Of a stretch of DNA of 64,000 bases, positions 31,637-40,905 are shown piece after piece. A program made the translations under genes and the position numbers. This DNA is from Nemertoderma westbladi (lineage: Eukaryota > Xenacoelomorpha > Nemertodermatida > Nemertodermatidae). The notes under the pieces are model-generated. The model was not told the origin of the DNA. It saw nothing but the letters and a program-made list of their open reading frames with translations, and searched no databases. Location: assembly GCA_032718475.1 (NCBI GenBank), contig JAUCBJ010008288.1:20883-84882 (forward strand), read 5' to 3'. Each line of letters begins with the position of its first letter. Position 1 is the stretch's first letter.

Positions 31637-33493
31637 GTGACTGAGAGAACGTATTACTTAACACATCATTACGTTCCCAAACCCAGTAAACCCCACGAAG
31701 TACGAGTCATATTCGATGGCTCCGCTCTATATATGGGCCAATCCCTCAATTCCGAGTTGTTACCAGGACCCAACTTACTCCAATCCTTGTTGGGAATACT
31801 TTTGAGATTAAGACAATATTCCATCGCGTTCGCCTCCGATATAGTAGGAATGTTCTTACAAGTCAAGGCGCTGGATAGAGATAGAGACAGCCTGAGATTT
31901 CTGTGGTGGCCTGAAGGAGATCTCAACCAAAAACCGGTAGAGTACTGGATGACCATCCAGGCTTTTGGGATCATATCAAGCCCTTCCAACGCCTGCTCCG
32001 TGGTGCGGACCACTGCGAATGACAACCGAGACGCCTTCTCCAAAGAGGTGATAGACAACATCAAGCGTAATATATACATGGACGACAATTTAAGGTCCCT
32101 TCCATCAGTAGAAGAAGCCATTGATGTCTCGAAAGGAACGGTAGAGTGTTTGAAAAGAGGTGGATTTCGACTGACGAAATTCACCAGCAACTCCCGTGAG
32201 TTTCTGGAAGCGATACCGGTAGAAGACCGAGGAACTAAAGACCTAGACTTAATAAAGGACGATCTTCCAGAAACCAAGACGCTTGGCTTGAAGTGGGACA
32301 CTGAAAGAGATATCCTGTTTTTTCAGCTAAAACAGCGAGATAATCCAGTTCGGACCAAACGGATTTGTTTAAGTATCCTGAGCACTTATTTCGACCCATT
32401 GGGATTTATTAGCCCAGTTATATTGATTGCTCGGAGTTTAGTACAACAAATGTGGCTTGAAAACCACTCGTGGGACGATCCGCTTAAGGGAGAACTGTTA
32501 AAGAAATGGATGAAATGGGAAGATTCTCTACCTGCCATCGAGAGCTTTGTAATTTCCCGTGCATATTTTGGTCATGTTCTTCCTACGTATTCCTATCAAC
32601 TCCATGTGTTTGGAGACGCCAGCGACATGGGAATAGGTATAGTAGCATATCTGCGAGTCGAAACTCCTGATGGAATCAAAGTCGCCTTGGTTACCTCTAA
32701 GGCATTGATTAACAACAAGTTAAAGGTTCCTCGAGCGGAGTTAAAAGCGGCTTTATACGCTACAGCCATCGGCCGGAACGTAACAGAACAAATCGACTAT
32801 CCATTGGAGAAAACTGTTTATTGGACCGACGCTTTACTCGTGTTGGAGTATATAACCAATGAAGTCTGTCAGTTCAGCGTTTTTGTTACTAACAGGGTAG
32901 CTATTATTCTTAGTCGCACAAAGATCGATCAATGGAGACATTGCCCTGGTACGATTAATCCAGCCGATATCGCCTCCAGGGGAGCAACTCCACAGGAACT
33001 GATAGATACTCCAGATTGGTTGGGTGGACCCGACTTCCTGAGCAAGGAAGAGGATGAATGGCCTCCTCACCTTACTACGGCAGAGATTAGACAAGCCAAG
33101 GGAGCGGAGACAGTCAAACCTAAAACCCGGGCGAGTAAATCGAAGTTATTTAAACCGACTATCGATCTATCTGTATTACATACTTCCGGAAACGATGCTT
33201 CGGATCCACAATCCCTCGCCACAATTAAGTCTGTTGTGGAAATTAGAGATAGAGATTGGAAATCTGGAATACCAGACGTCTCACAAGGAATCTCACCCCT
33301 GCTGCAGAGAGCAATGCATCACTACAGTTCCTGGAATCGGCTCTGTAAAGCCGTCACATATTTAAGGAGATGTTTTCATCATCACTACTCCAGGACGAAG
33401 ACCATTAGTGATACCGCTCCATTGACATCTGCGCAAGTTCATGTTATTGAAAATTTACCCAAATATAAGAGAAAATTTAAAGGAGAAAATTAG
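31637..33493 (+). CDS. Element 1 reverse transcriptase and RNase H
   Basis: 618 codons. RT motifs: KPHEVRVIFDGSA, FASDIVGMFLQVKA with the catalytic Asp, IQAFGIISSPSNAC, and the YMDD active site at about residues 147-150. RNase H motifs: VFGDASDMGIGIVAY, VPRAELKAALYA, WTDALLVLEYI and INPADIASRG. The catalytic residues look intact. The frame is lost near 33470 in an A-rich tract and the integrase continues in another frame from 33441. Confidence 0.9.
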   Translation: MTERTYYLTHHYVPKPSKPHEVRVIFDGSALYMGQSLNSELLPGPNLLQSLLGILLRLRQYSIAFASDIVGMFLQVKALDRDRDSLRFLWWPEGDLNQKPVEYWMTIQAFGIISSPSNACSVVRTTANDNRDAFSKEVIDNIKRNIYMDDNLRSLPSVEEAIDVSKGTVECLKRGGFRLTKFTSNSREFLEAIPVEDRGTKDLDLIKDDLPETKTLGLKWDTERDILFFQLKQRDNPVRTKRICLSILSTYFDPLGFISPVILIARSLVQQMWLENHSWDDPLKGELLKKWMKWEDSLPAIESFVISRAYFGHVLPTYSYQLHVFGDASDMGIGIVAYLRVETPDGIKVALVTSKALINNKLKVPRAELKAALYATAIGRNVTEQIDYPLEKTVYWTDALLVLEYITNEVCQFSVFVTNRVAIILSRTKIDQWRHCPGTINPADIASRGATPQELIDTPDWLGGPDFLSKEEDEWPPHLTTAEIRQAKGAETVKPKTRASKSKLFKPTIDLSVLHTSGNDASDPQSLATIKSVVEIRDRDWKSGIPDVSQGISPLLQRAMHHYSSWNRLCKAVTYLRRCFHHHYSRTKTISDTAPLTSAQVHVIENLPKYKRKFKGEN

Positions 33494-34952
33494 TTACCAG
33501 GAGCATGAAGAAACCAATAAGCAGATACTGAAACTCCTGCAATGCTATGAGGATTCCGATAAGTATTTCCTGTTGTTGAGAAATCCGCAGATGCGCTTAA
33601 GGGATCGATTCTCTAGCACAATGATAGATGGGTTAATACGTGTTGGAGGAAGGCTCACCAATGCGCCATTATCCTTTGACACTAAATTCCCCATACTCAT
33701 TAGAAATCTTGAAGTACAAATCAAGATGATTGTAGATGTTCACAGTAAACTTTATCATGCTGGTAGAGAACGAGTTCTTAGCGAAATTCGAACTCGCTAT
33801 TATTTTGATAAACCCCGTAGAGCTCTGAACCAAGTTCTTAGGAACTGCATACCCTGTAGGAAAGCATTCAGTAGGCCTTTAACACAGCGAGAGGCAGAAT
33901 TACCTAGGGAACGAGTAAGCTTCTATGAACCACCTTTTACTAATACTGGTGTAGATTTATTTGGCCCTATTGAAGTATATTGTGCTAGGACTATAGTCAA
34001 GAAATGGTGTGTCATCTTCGTATGCATGACTTGTAGAGCCATCCATCTCGATATGGTGAACGATCTATCTACCAACAGCTTCGTCTTAAGTTTACGCCGA
34101 CAGATCGCTCGCTTCGGGATGAGTAATACCATGAGATCGGATAAGGGAACGAACTTCATTGGTGCCAACAACGAAATCCAGGCTTACATGAAGGACTGGA
34201 ACCAAAGACAGGTGGACGATCAGCTAAGGATAACAGCGTCTAGCTGGACCTTCAACGCCGCCGACGCCCCTTGGTGGGGAGGAAGTTGGGAGAGATTAAT
34301 TAGAAGTGTCAAGACCGCATTTCACTTTATAGTGCCATGCCGCGCGTATCTCACCGACGAACTTTTGCGGACGTTAATGGAGGAAATAGCTGCCTATCTC
34401 AACGAGAGACCGCTTATGCCAGTCTCATCGAGTCCCGATTCCCTGGAAGCGCTAACACCCGCGCACTTCCTACTGAAGAAACCTGTAGCCATGCTCCCAC
34501 GATCGGAGATTGCCGACGGAGACGAATACTGCCGTCGAACTTGGCAACTTATGCAGTTGCTATCCCATCGTTTCGCTGACCATTTCGAGAAACATTATCT
34601 GCCCACGCTACAACTTCGAACCAAGTGGTTTGCGCAGCAAGAAAACGTCAGCGCCGGAGATATGGTGCTTATTGTAGATTCAGACCTCCCACGTAAACGG
34701 TGGCAGACAGGTCGTATCATCGAGACTCACATCTCGGATGATGGTTTAGTACGCTCGGTAGAACTCGTCGTCATGCGGCGTAACTTCAAGAAGCCAGGCA
34801 TAATCTTTGAGACGCAACAACTCAACCGCCCAGTTGGTCGTTTATGTTTACTGGAAAGAGACAGAGAACTCTCCGGAAACTATGGAAGACAAGACACTCT
34901 TCCCACGACCACCTCCCTAATTCCTCAAACATCTAGGGACTCCCCAACGTGA
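33441..34952 (+). CDS. Element 1 integrase
   Basis: 503 codons containing a zinc-binding domain (HAGRERVLSEI ... CIPC), then the DDE core. The first Asp is in TNTGVDLFGPI, the second in MRSDKGTNFIG and the Glu in WWGGSWERLI. The C-terminal part has AGDMVLIVDSD and RWQTGRI, the usual BEL integrase tail. The core is complete and all three catalytic residues are present. The first codons overlap the RNase H frame and are probably not the natural start, since pol is normally continuous. Confidence 0.9.
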   Translation: MLLKIYPNIRENLKEKISYQEHEETNKQILKLLQCYEDSDKYFLLLRNPQMRLRDRFSSTMIDGLIRVGGRLTNAPLSFDTKFPILIRNLEVQIKMIVDVHSKLYHAGRERVLSEIRTRYYFDKPRRALNQVLRNCIPCRKAFSRPLTQREAELPRERVSFYEPPFTNTGVDLFGPIEVYCARTIVKKWCVIFVCMTCRAIHLDMVNDLSTNSFVLSLRRQIARFGMSNTMRSDKGTNFIGANNEIQAYMKDWNQRQVDDQLRITASSWTFNAADAPWWGGSWERLIRSVKTAFHFIVPCRAYLTDELLRTLMEEIAAYLNERPLMPVSSSPDSLEALTPAHFLLKKPVAMLPRSEIADGDEYCRRTWQLMQLLSHRFADHFEKHYLPTLQLRTKWFAQQENVSAGDMVLIVDSDLPRKRWQTGRIIETHISDDGLVRSVELVVMRRNFKKPGIIFETQQLNRPVGRLCLLERDRELSGNYGRQDTLPTTTSLIPQTSRDSPT

Positions 34953-36574
34953 TACGTCTGGAGTGGGTGCATGACTATATTATTTTATCTATTTTATTAT
35001 ATTTTATATGTGAACATTATTATGTACTTTATTATAATCGTTTTTATTCAATTTTATTTAGGGGAAGGTTATTTTAGATTATTTGGTAGATTAGTGCAAT
35101 ATATTAGTGTTTATTACGTAATTACATATATAATATATATTTAGTGTGACGGCGAGAAATAATTTTTTCTGTTTCCTTACTGTCCGTATCATATTATAAA
35201 TACGTGACTACAGTAAGATGAAATGTCCGTACTTATTAAAGTACAATAAAGCCACTACTATATTCAAGTATTATTGGTAGGCAGAGTATTAGGAATGCAA
35301 AGTTCAGATCCTCGTGTCTCGGCTAAACCAAGCTCTGGGTAGACCTTGGAAACGACTTGCCTCTTCACACTGACATTGCTTCGTGCGATATTGCTCTTCT
35401 ACCTTATATTAAATAATACATATAGTAGCGTGATGTCCCTCTAACAGTAGCGTAAAAACGCAAATAAATCTGTTAAACCTTTTTGACCATCTGTAATTCT
35501 AGTCGATTAAGATATCGCGGCACCCACCGATATACTTGAAAGACAAATTCTAGAATCAGTGGTTAACGTCCCCAGACAAGTTCTGGAATAAATCGGTGCC
35601 CATTTTAAATATTAATTTAATATTTATTAAAATCTGTAAAATTCAGATCCTTTAAAATTTCTAGTCAATTAAGATATCGCAGCACTGACCGATACTCTTA
35701 AAGGACAATTTTATAGAATTAAGGATCCTCAGTCCCCAGACATGCTCTGGAATAAAAATTGTGTCAATTTTAACATCAAATAATAAAATTCATGGGAATA
35801 AATTTAAATTCATATTTTAAATGAATTTCATAAATTGTCATTTTGTGCAATTTATAACCTTCCCAAAATTCCATTAATTAATAGATCATGGGAGCGGAGA
35901 TTCATCCTATTGAGTGTATTAGAGTGCGAGAATCTCCAACATATAGTCAATAGCCGATAAAATTAATAAAATCATGCATAAAGAGGATATTGACAATTAA
36001 AGAATTACTATTAAATAGCATTCCAGATCTGTATGCATGAGAATTACCCTAATTCTACCGCTAGCTTTCCATAATGTCACCATAGCAACACCCACGCTAG
36101 AATTAGAAGCAAGTTAAAAGAACAATAGAAAGCTTGTCCCATTGCATAGCATAGAGAATACATAGCACACTGTTAGTATCCAAGGATACAAAGTAATAAC
36201 GTGACATTCTGGAAGGCACTGACTAACGGACAAATGGCCTGTATGTGTACAATTGGTGACAGTTGTGTGGAATTTGTGCATTTATAGGTGAATGTTACTG
36301 CTAAAGTATGTTTACAGTAGCTAGTCGCAATTGTAAAAGTAGCCCAACTCTCCTATAGAAAGAACCTCAAGTGGATCCAAGCCTTTGGGACGGACAGTGG
36401 AGTGACTTGTGCCGGTTATCGTTGTCGTGCTGTTGCTACATGTTGGCGTAAACACCGCGACGACGGTACATCGGCGCTGAGAATCCCACTGTCCGGGGGC
36501 AAAGAGAGGTAGGCAGCGACGCCCGCTCGCCTAAACATAAACTCATTTGATATTAATAAACTCAGATAGCAGAT
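34953..36574 (+). other. Element 1 spacer between pol and accessory genes
   Basis: 1.6 kb of AT-rich DNA without ORFs. A ~155-bp unit is imperfectly duplicated (about 35499-35620 and 35655-35775). Each copy contains TTAAGATATCGC and a CCCCAGACA...CTCTGGAATAAA or CTGGAATAAA motif. An AG lies just before the accessory ATG (GATAGCAG at 36566-36573). The spacer could hold an internal promoter or a splice acceptor for a subgenomic RNA. Confidence 0.5.
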
Positions 36575-37348
36575 ATGACGGAGTTGATAGAAGATGATCT
36601 TGGTATTAGGGAGCGATATACTCTACCTTTACAAGCATTTGTGGATAGCTTAATACGCGGTGAAGCCGATCCAACCATTACAGAGGACGATGGTCGTTAT
36701 ATCGAACCGCCGATGTCCCAAGAGCAACTTGCGCGTGAATTGGATTATCGAAAATTCACCGCTCGCTATACGAATCGTAATGGTACGTATATGGACTTCT
36801 TAACTACCGGCCATCCTATCGATTTACATGATACGGACGATGTAGATACAGAGAGGGAAATGGTTCTATTTAAATATCATACCCAGCGGAGTCGTAACGA
36901 TAAACCGAGAATAGATCATGAAAATTCTATTCGTAATAGACTGGAAAGAGAAAACGTTGAAGAACCGGATAAACGCATCGACTTCAACGAATACCTAGAA
37001 TTTTTGAGAGAAACCTATCTCAACATCGCCAGTCAGCAGAACCTAGAGACACGATATCCTCAAGGTATACATCATGACCCTGTGGTAGAACTCAAACGGC
37101 TCTATTTCACTATGATGTATCTTACCGCCGATCGTCCACTACCTGTTATCCCGGATAGTTTTGAACAAATGGAAGAATATTGCAAAACTGGAGAACGATC
37201 ACCCGCGTTTCCTCTGCAGGACGTACGTCTTTGGTATTATTGTGACGAATGCCCTAGACCCAACCAACAAACTGAAAGACATAAACATCCGCGGAGACGT
37301 TGCGCTAAACACAGCTTTACGCGTTACACTTACGGGAGTTTCGAGTGA
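36575..37348 (+). CDS. Element 1 accessory protein, N-terminal part (unknown)
   Basis: 257 codons from an ATG, acidic (TELIEDDLGIRERY), with no family I recognise. Near the end, YYCDECPRPNQQ followed by RHKHPRRRCAKH gives a Cys/His cluster that might bind metal. It stops at a TGA (37346-37348). The same frame stays open through the next 57 nt and into the 806-codon ORF at 37406. It may therefore be the N-terminal part of one protein of about 1,080 residues cut by a single TGA. It occupies the place of an env gene, but no signal peptide or membrane segment is visible. Confidence 0.6.
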   Translation: MTELIEDDLGIRERYTLPLQAFVDSLIRGEADPTITEDDGRYIEPPMSQEQLARELDYRKFTARYTNRNGTYMDFLTTGHPIDLHDTDDVDTEREMVLFKYHTQRSRNDKPRIDHENSIRNRLERENVEEPDKRIDFNEYLEFLRETYLNIASQQNLETRYPQGIHHDPVVELKRLYFTMMYLTADRPLPVIPDSFEQMEEYCKTGERSPAFPLQDVRLWYYCDECPRPNQQTERHKHPRRRCAKHSFTRYTYGSFE

Positions 37349-37405
37349 AACCTGTTCGACGTACCACCTACGATCGCTCGTCTTAAACGATCACTGAATA
37401 AACCC

Positions 37406-39826
37406 ATGATCAGAGTTCCGGAATACTCGGTCAGGCCTCCTCATTCCCTAGTGAGACCTCAAACTCTTGATCCTAACAGTATCACTGATCCTCCCGAACT
37501 ATATTCCCTGTTCAAAGACTTAGTGTTACCCGAACAATTAATCGGTGGTGCTCCGGTAGTGGGTTCGTTAGACATTCGCCCATCCTACTTAGCCGGATTG
37601 GGACGCGGGCAGCTAATATCGCCCTTTGATCCTTACAATCGTCCAGGATTAAATCCGATGCAACCCGCCACGGAAGTCGAGGAGAGCGTTATAAGAAACG
37701 CTTTAGACGCTATTCGACAGAAGATCGGAAAGGGAACACAAGATTGTTTAGAGAAACGTAAATTACAACAACAAGTCCAATCGGTGAAGGACTTAGCCTT
37801 GCCACAGTTCGATAGAGAAATCCAAAACCTCGAGGAGGACATCGAGCTTGGACTCACATATTCTCTACAAGAATTTTTAGATGAACGCTTACAGAGACAA
37901 GCGGAAGAAAATCTACTCGAAGAGAAACACACGAAAATGGACGAGAGAGAAGAAGCCGCTTTAGCCCAACCTGAAGCTCAAATCCTTATGACGGATCTCT
38001 ACTCTAAAACCGTCCGTCATCCCTTGATGATTCCACATTTCGGAGACAAACTCTTCGCGATGATACAACCTCAACCGGTTGATATCAGTACAGGATCGCA
38101 AAATCTTATCGCTGACGCCCCTATGTTACAGCGTCCGCCGATCGAGGCTGCTCGTGTTGATGGTATACTCGTTGAACCTCCGGACAATCGAGCGGATCTT
38201 GTCCGTCGTATGGTACACGATGTCAACATATGCGCTAGACCTTTACAGAACTCGTTTTATGGGATTAAAGACCACCCTTATTACGTTAATCTGACTCAAA
38301 ATTATATGGTAAAACCAGAAGACCCGACGCATAATTTAAAGTTTCTACCACTAATAAATCCTCTAGACATTGTCGAACTCGAACAATTGCAGAAACATCT
38401 GGATCAGTTAGTAAAGGTAAACTCATTTAGAAAACCATATAACATTTCTCGAATCGAGAAGGATATAGAACCTCCTTATAATCTCGATGGATTTATTAAA
38501 ACTCGATTAGTCCATTGGAATCTAGATGTATTATTTGAAGAAGAGAAAATACAAAGATATGGAAATGTGGAGACGTATACCACTCGGCACATGAAGTATA
38601 GTGATCTCCCTGACGCTAACCAATGCGCCACCTTGTGGCATCCAGTAGGAATGACCCTAGAGAACGCCACCAAGGAGTGGAATGAAACTCTTAATGTTAT
38701 TGAGATGTATGGAGTTGTCACCTACGATAATGAAGGTAGCGTTCCGGTCGGAGAACTAGGAACTACGCGCATGATCCACATACGTGGATTAGCTGGTTCT
38801 ACCCACGTGTTTACTCGAGCGTGTTCCGACGTGATTGATTATTCCTTTGAAACTCTCACCGAAACACAAAGGAATCTCCGACATGGACAATTCGAACTCG
38901 CGCAGCGTTACGTCATTGACACCGAACACAAACCGGCCATGGGTATCGATGGATCGATGTTACCCCAGCCCGTACTCGAGATGTTGTTCAACGAAAGAAT
39001 CCTTAAAATCGGCTCAGCTGTTTATGGAGATCTCCAAAACGACTTTCGGAATATGGAGAACATTCCATACCCTTTCGTTGATACTCAGCTGATTGCTCCC
39101 TGGGCAGAAGGTCGAGGTTTCTTCCGCACCATGTATGCTAATACGTCTAGCAACATTACAAAGGTGCAACGAACTTCCATCGGACATCTTGCATTTCAGG
39201 AATATGGATGGAATTTCAAAGTCGGAAATCCCATCAACTATCAACAAGTATACGGAGATCATTATTCTCGATTATACTTTGATGGACCATTGACCGCACC
39301 TGGCGCCGTGTATAGCTTCATGAGTGTTCCACTCCGTCCCTCCTTAGCTATCTACACGATCTTTGAAAACACCGCACTTGCCGGTTGGCTAGCCGATGTG
39401 TGCAGTCGTACTATACGCGCCCATCCATTAATACTTGGGACCAAACTCGCTAAGCTAGATGAACATAATAAATTCATCCGCTTCGAATGTTTCCGGCGAT
39501 TTTTAACCCCGTTCCGCAACGTGGATAGCCAATTTAAAGACCGCGCTTTGACCAAGCTCAGCCTAAGAAACTCAGCTGCAGAGAAGTTGGATAGCGCTGG
39601 ATTCGCCATTTTCAAAGAGATTTGTATATCGAACTTGCACTCCTCTGTTATACAAAGACCTCGAATCCCCACAGGTTATTCTGTCGTGGAAATTCAGACA
39701 ATAGGTCCAATTGAAGAGACAGACACGCCCACCTCAGCTATGCACTTGGAAGACGAACCAATATGTCTAGAATCTGAGGAGATTCAGCCTATCGGCCCCG
39801 GAACAGCGACAACGATTACATCATAG
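37406..39826 (+). CDS. Element 1 accessory protein with DEDD exonuclease-like region
   Basis: 806 codons. Residues ~115-190 are charged and helical. Residues ~435-660 resemble the RNase D/WRN/EXD fold. VVTYDNEGSV gives the D-x-E of motif I (Asp441, Glu443). ILKIGSAVYGDLQNDF gives motif II (Asp542). PFVDTQLIAPW (Asp559) mirrors the IDTQ-LA segment after motif II in RNase D. For motif III only YSFMSVPLRPSLAIY (from Tyr636) is found, without the expected Asp, so activity is doubtful. The same motif order occurs in the element 2 accessory protein. This is a motif-level inference, not a database match. It has no membrane segment. Confidence 0.6.
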   Translation: MIRVPEYSVRPPHSLVRPQTLDPNSITDPPELYSLFKDLVLPEQLIGGAPVVGSLDIRPSYLAGLGRGQLISPFDPYNRPGLNPMQPATEVEESVIRNALDAIRQKIGKGTQDCLEKRKLQQQVQSVKDLALPQFDREIQNLEEDIELGLTYSLQEFLDERLQRQAEENLLEEKHTKMDEREEAALAQPEAQILMTDLYSKTVRHPLMIPHFGDKLFAMIQPQPVDISTGSQNLIADAPMLQRPPIEAARVDGILVEPPDNRADLVRRMVHDVNICARPLQNSFYGIKDHPYYVNLTQNYMVKPEDPTHNLKFLPLINPLDIVELEQLQKHLDQLVKVNSFRKPYNISRIEKDIEPPYNLDGFIKTRLVHWNLDVLFEEEKIQRYGNVETYTTRHMKYSDLPDANQCATLWHPVGMTLENATKEWNETLNVIEMYGVVTYDNEGSVPVGELGTTRMIHIRGLAGSTHVFTRACSDVIDYSFETLTETQRNLRHGQFELAQRYVIDTEHKPAMGIDGSMLPQPVLEMLFNERILKIGSAVYGDLQNDFRNMENIPYPFVDTQLIAPWAEGRGFFRTMYANTSSNITKVQRTSIGHLAFQEYGWNFKVGNPINYQQVYGDHYSRLYFDGPLTAPGAVYSFMSVPLRPSLAIYTIFENTALAGWLADVCSRTIRAHPLILGTKLAKLDEHNKFIRFECFRRFLTPFRNVDSQFKDRALTKLSLRNSAAEKLDSAGFAIFKEICISNLHSSVIQRPRIPTGYSVVEIQTIGPIEETDTPTSAMHLEDEPICLESEEIQPIGPGTATTITS

Positions 39827-39933
39827 AATGGTATCAAGGTCCACAGTGTCTCACTGCGTACGATTATCGACATGCCAACTATGTTTCTAGGCAACGTTGT
39901 CGGTTATGCGCATCGAGAGACCATGATACGCCC

Positions 39934-40827
39934 ATGGACACAAACGTCCGCTGTTCCTATTTCCAAGAACAACCGACGATGGAAATTTATTGCGCATATT
40001 GCAGACTTAACAACTTGCATATTTTTGCGGTTTGCCCTCAATTTATGACTCAATGTCACCATTGTCAACTAAAGGGACACGCCAGTTTCGATTGCCCCTT
40101 TAATCACGATTTGGAAAGCGTAGATGAAATGATCACACTACGTTACATCAGAGCTTGGGAAGCGAACGCTGATTTACATTGTGATTCGCGCCATCGCTAT
40201 TATCCTGGACGCGCTTACGAAGGAGTTTATGCGTTCCATCCTTATCTATTCGCTTCTGTCGAACAGAAATCACGCATATCGAGTTACGAACTACTGAAGC
40301 GCGTCGGAGAATGTATTTCAACCAAGTTCGTACGCAAATTTCTTAGGAGTGTTAATCCTAGCGACCTTCATTCCTATAACTTAATCAATTATATCCGTCA
40401 GGATCCGGACTATGGAGACTTATTTGTTAACTCACACCCCGAGTTACAGGAAGTATATCGACGGCCTTACGAATACCGAGCCCGCGAACGCGAGTTGGAA
40501 AGAACCATTAAACCCAGGAGGTTTCTGACTGCCTATGGTCCACCCACGGCTCTCGTTCAGACCACTCGTAAAGGACCCGTAAGAGCGGCTGTCCTAAAAC
40601 GCGCTCTCAAGGCCGTTAGACCCCTCTCCCCAGACGTTGATGTCAATCAACCCGGTACTTCGACTGGCGGATACACCGACCATAATCCTACACCCTCTGA
40701 TGCAATCATATTGCACCCTTCACCCCGGAGTTATAGCCCTCCTTGTAAAGTGGCTCGCCCCAAAGAGAAAAGGACTCTGGCCAGCTTTAAAAAACTGCGT
40801 AAACGCCGTCCGCGCAAGAAAGACTAA
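39934..40827 (+). CDS. Element 1 accessory zinc-knuckle protein
   Basis: 297 codons from the first ATG. The frame is open from about 39779, so it overlaps the end of the 806-codon ORF by some 48 nt in the -1 frame. Knuckle 1 is C20-x2-C-x5-H-x4-C34 and knuckle 2 is C41-x2-C-x4-H-x4-C54. An additional CRLC pair lies upstream of the ATG. The C-terminus is basic (KLRKRRPRKKD), which suits nucleic-acid binding or nuclear import. The knuckles and following region align by eye with residues ~650-866 of the element 2 protein, where they are fused to the exonuclease-like part. The split here is either a frameshift mutation or a recoding site. Confidence 0.65.
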   Translation: MDTNVRCSYFQEQPTMEIYCAYCRLNNLHIFAVCPQFMTQCHHCQLKGHASFDCPFNHDLESVDEMITLRYIRAWEANADLHCDSRHRYYPGRAYEGVYAFHPYLFASVEQKSRISSYELLKRVGECISTKFVRKFLRSVNPSDLHSYNLINYIRQDPDYGDLFVNSHPELQEVYRRPYEYRARERELERTIKPRRFLTAYGPPTALVQTTRKGPVRAAVLKRALKAVRPLSPDVDVNQPGTSTGGYTDHNPTPSDAIILHPSPRSYSPPCKVARPKEKRTLASFKKLRKRRPRKKD

Positions 40828-40905
40828 CTGTTTAGAGTATTTACATATATTAGAAACTGTGATTTTTGTATATTTATAGACTTGAATCCCATTTTCTGGG
40901 AGCGG

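Noticed and set aside
36575-40827. Accessory ORFs considered as an env gene because of their position after pol
   Set aside because: No signal peptide, transmembrane segment, furin-type site or Cys-rich ectodomain is visible. The motifs point to a nuclease-like and zinc-knuckle protein instead.
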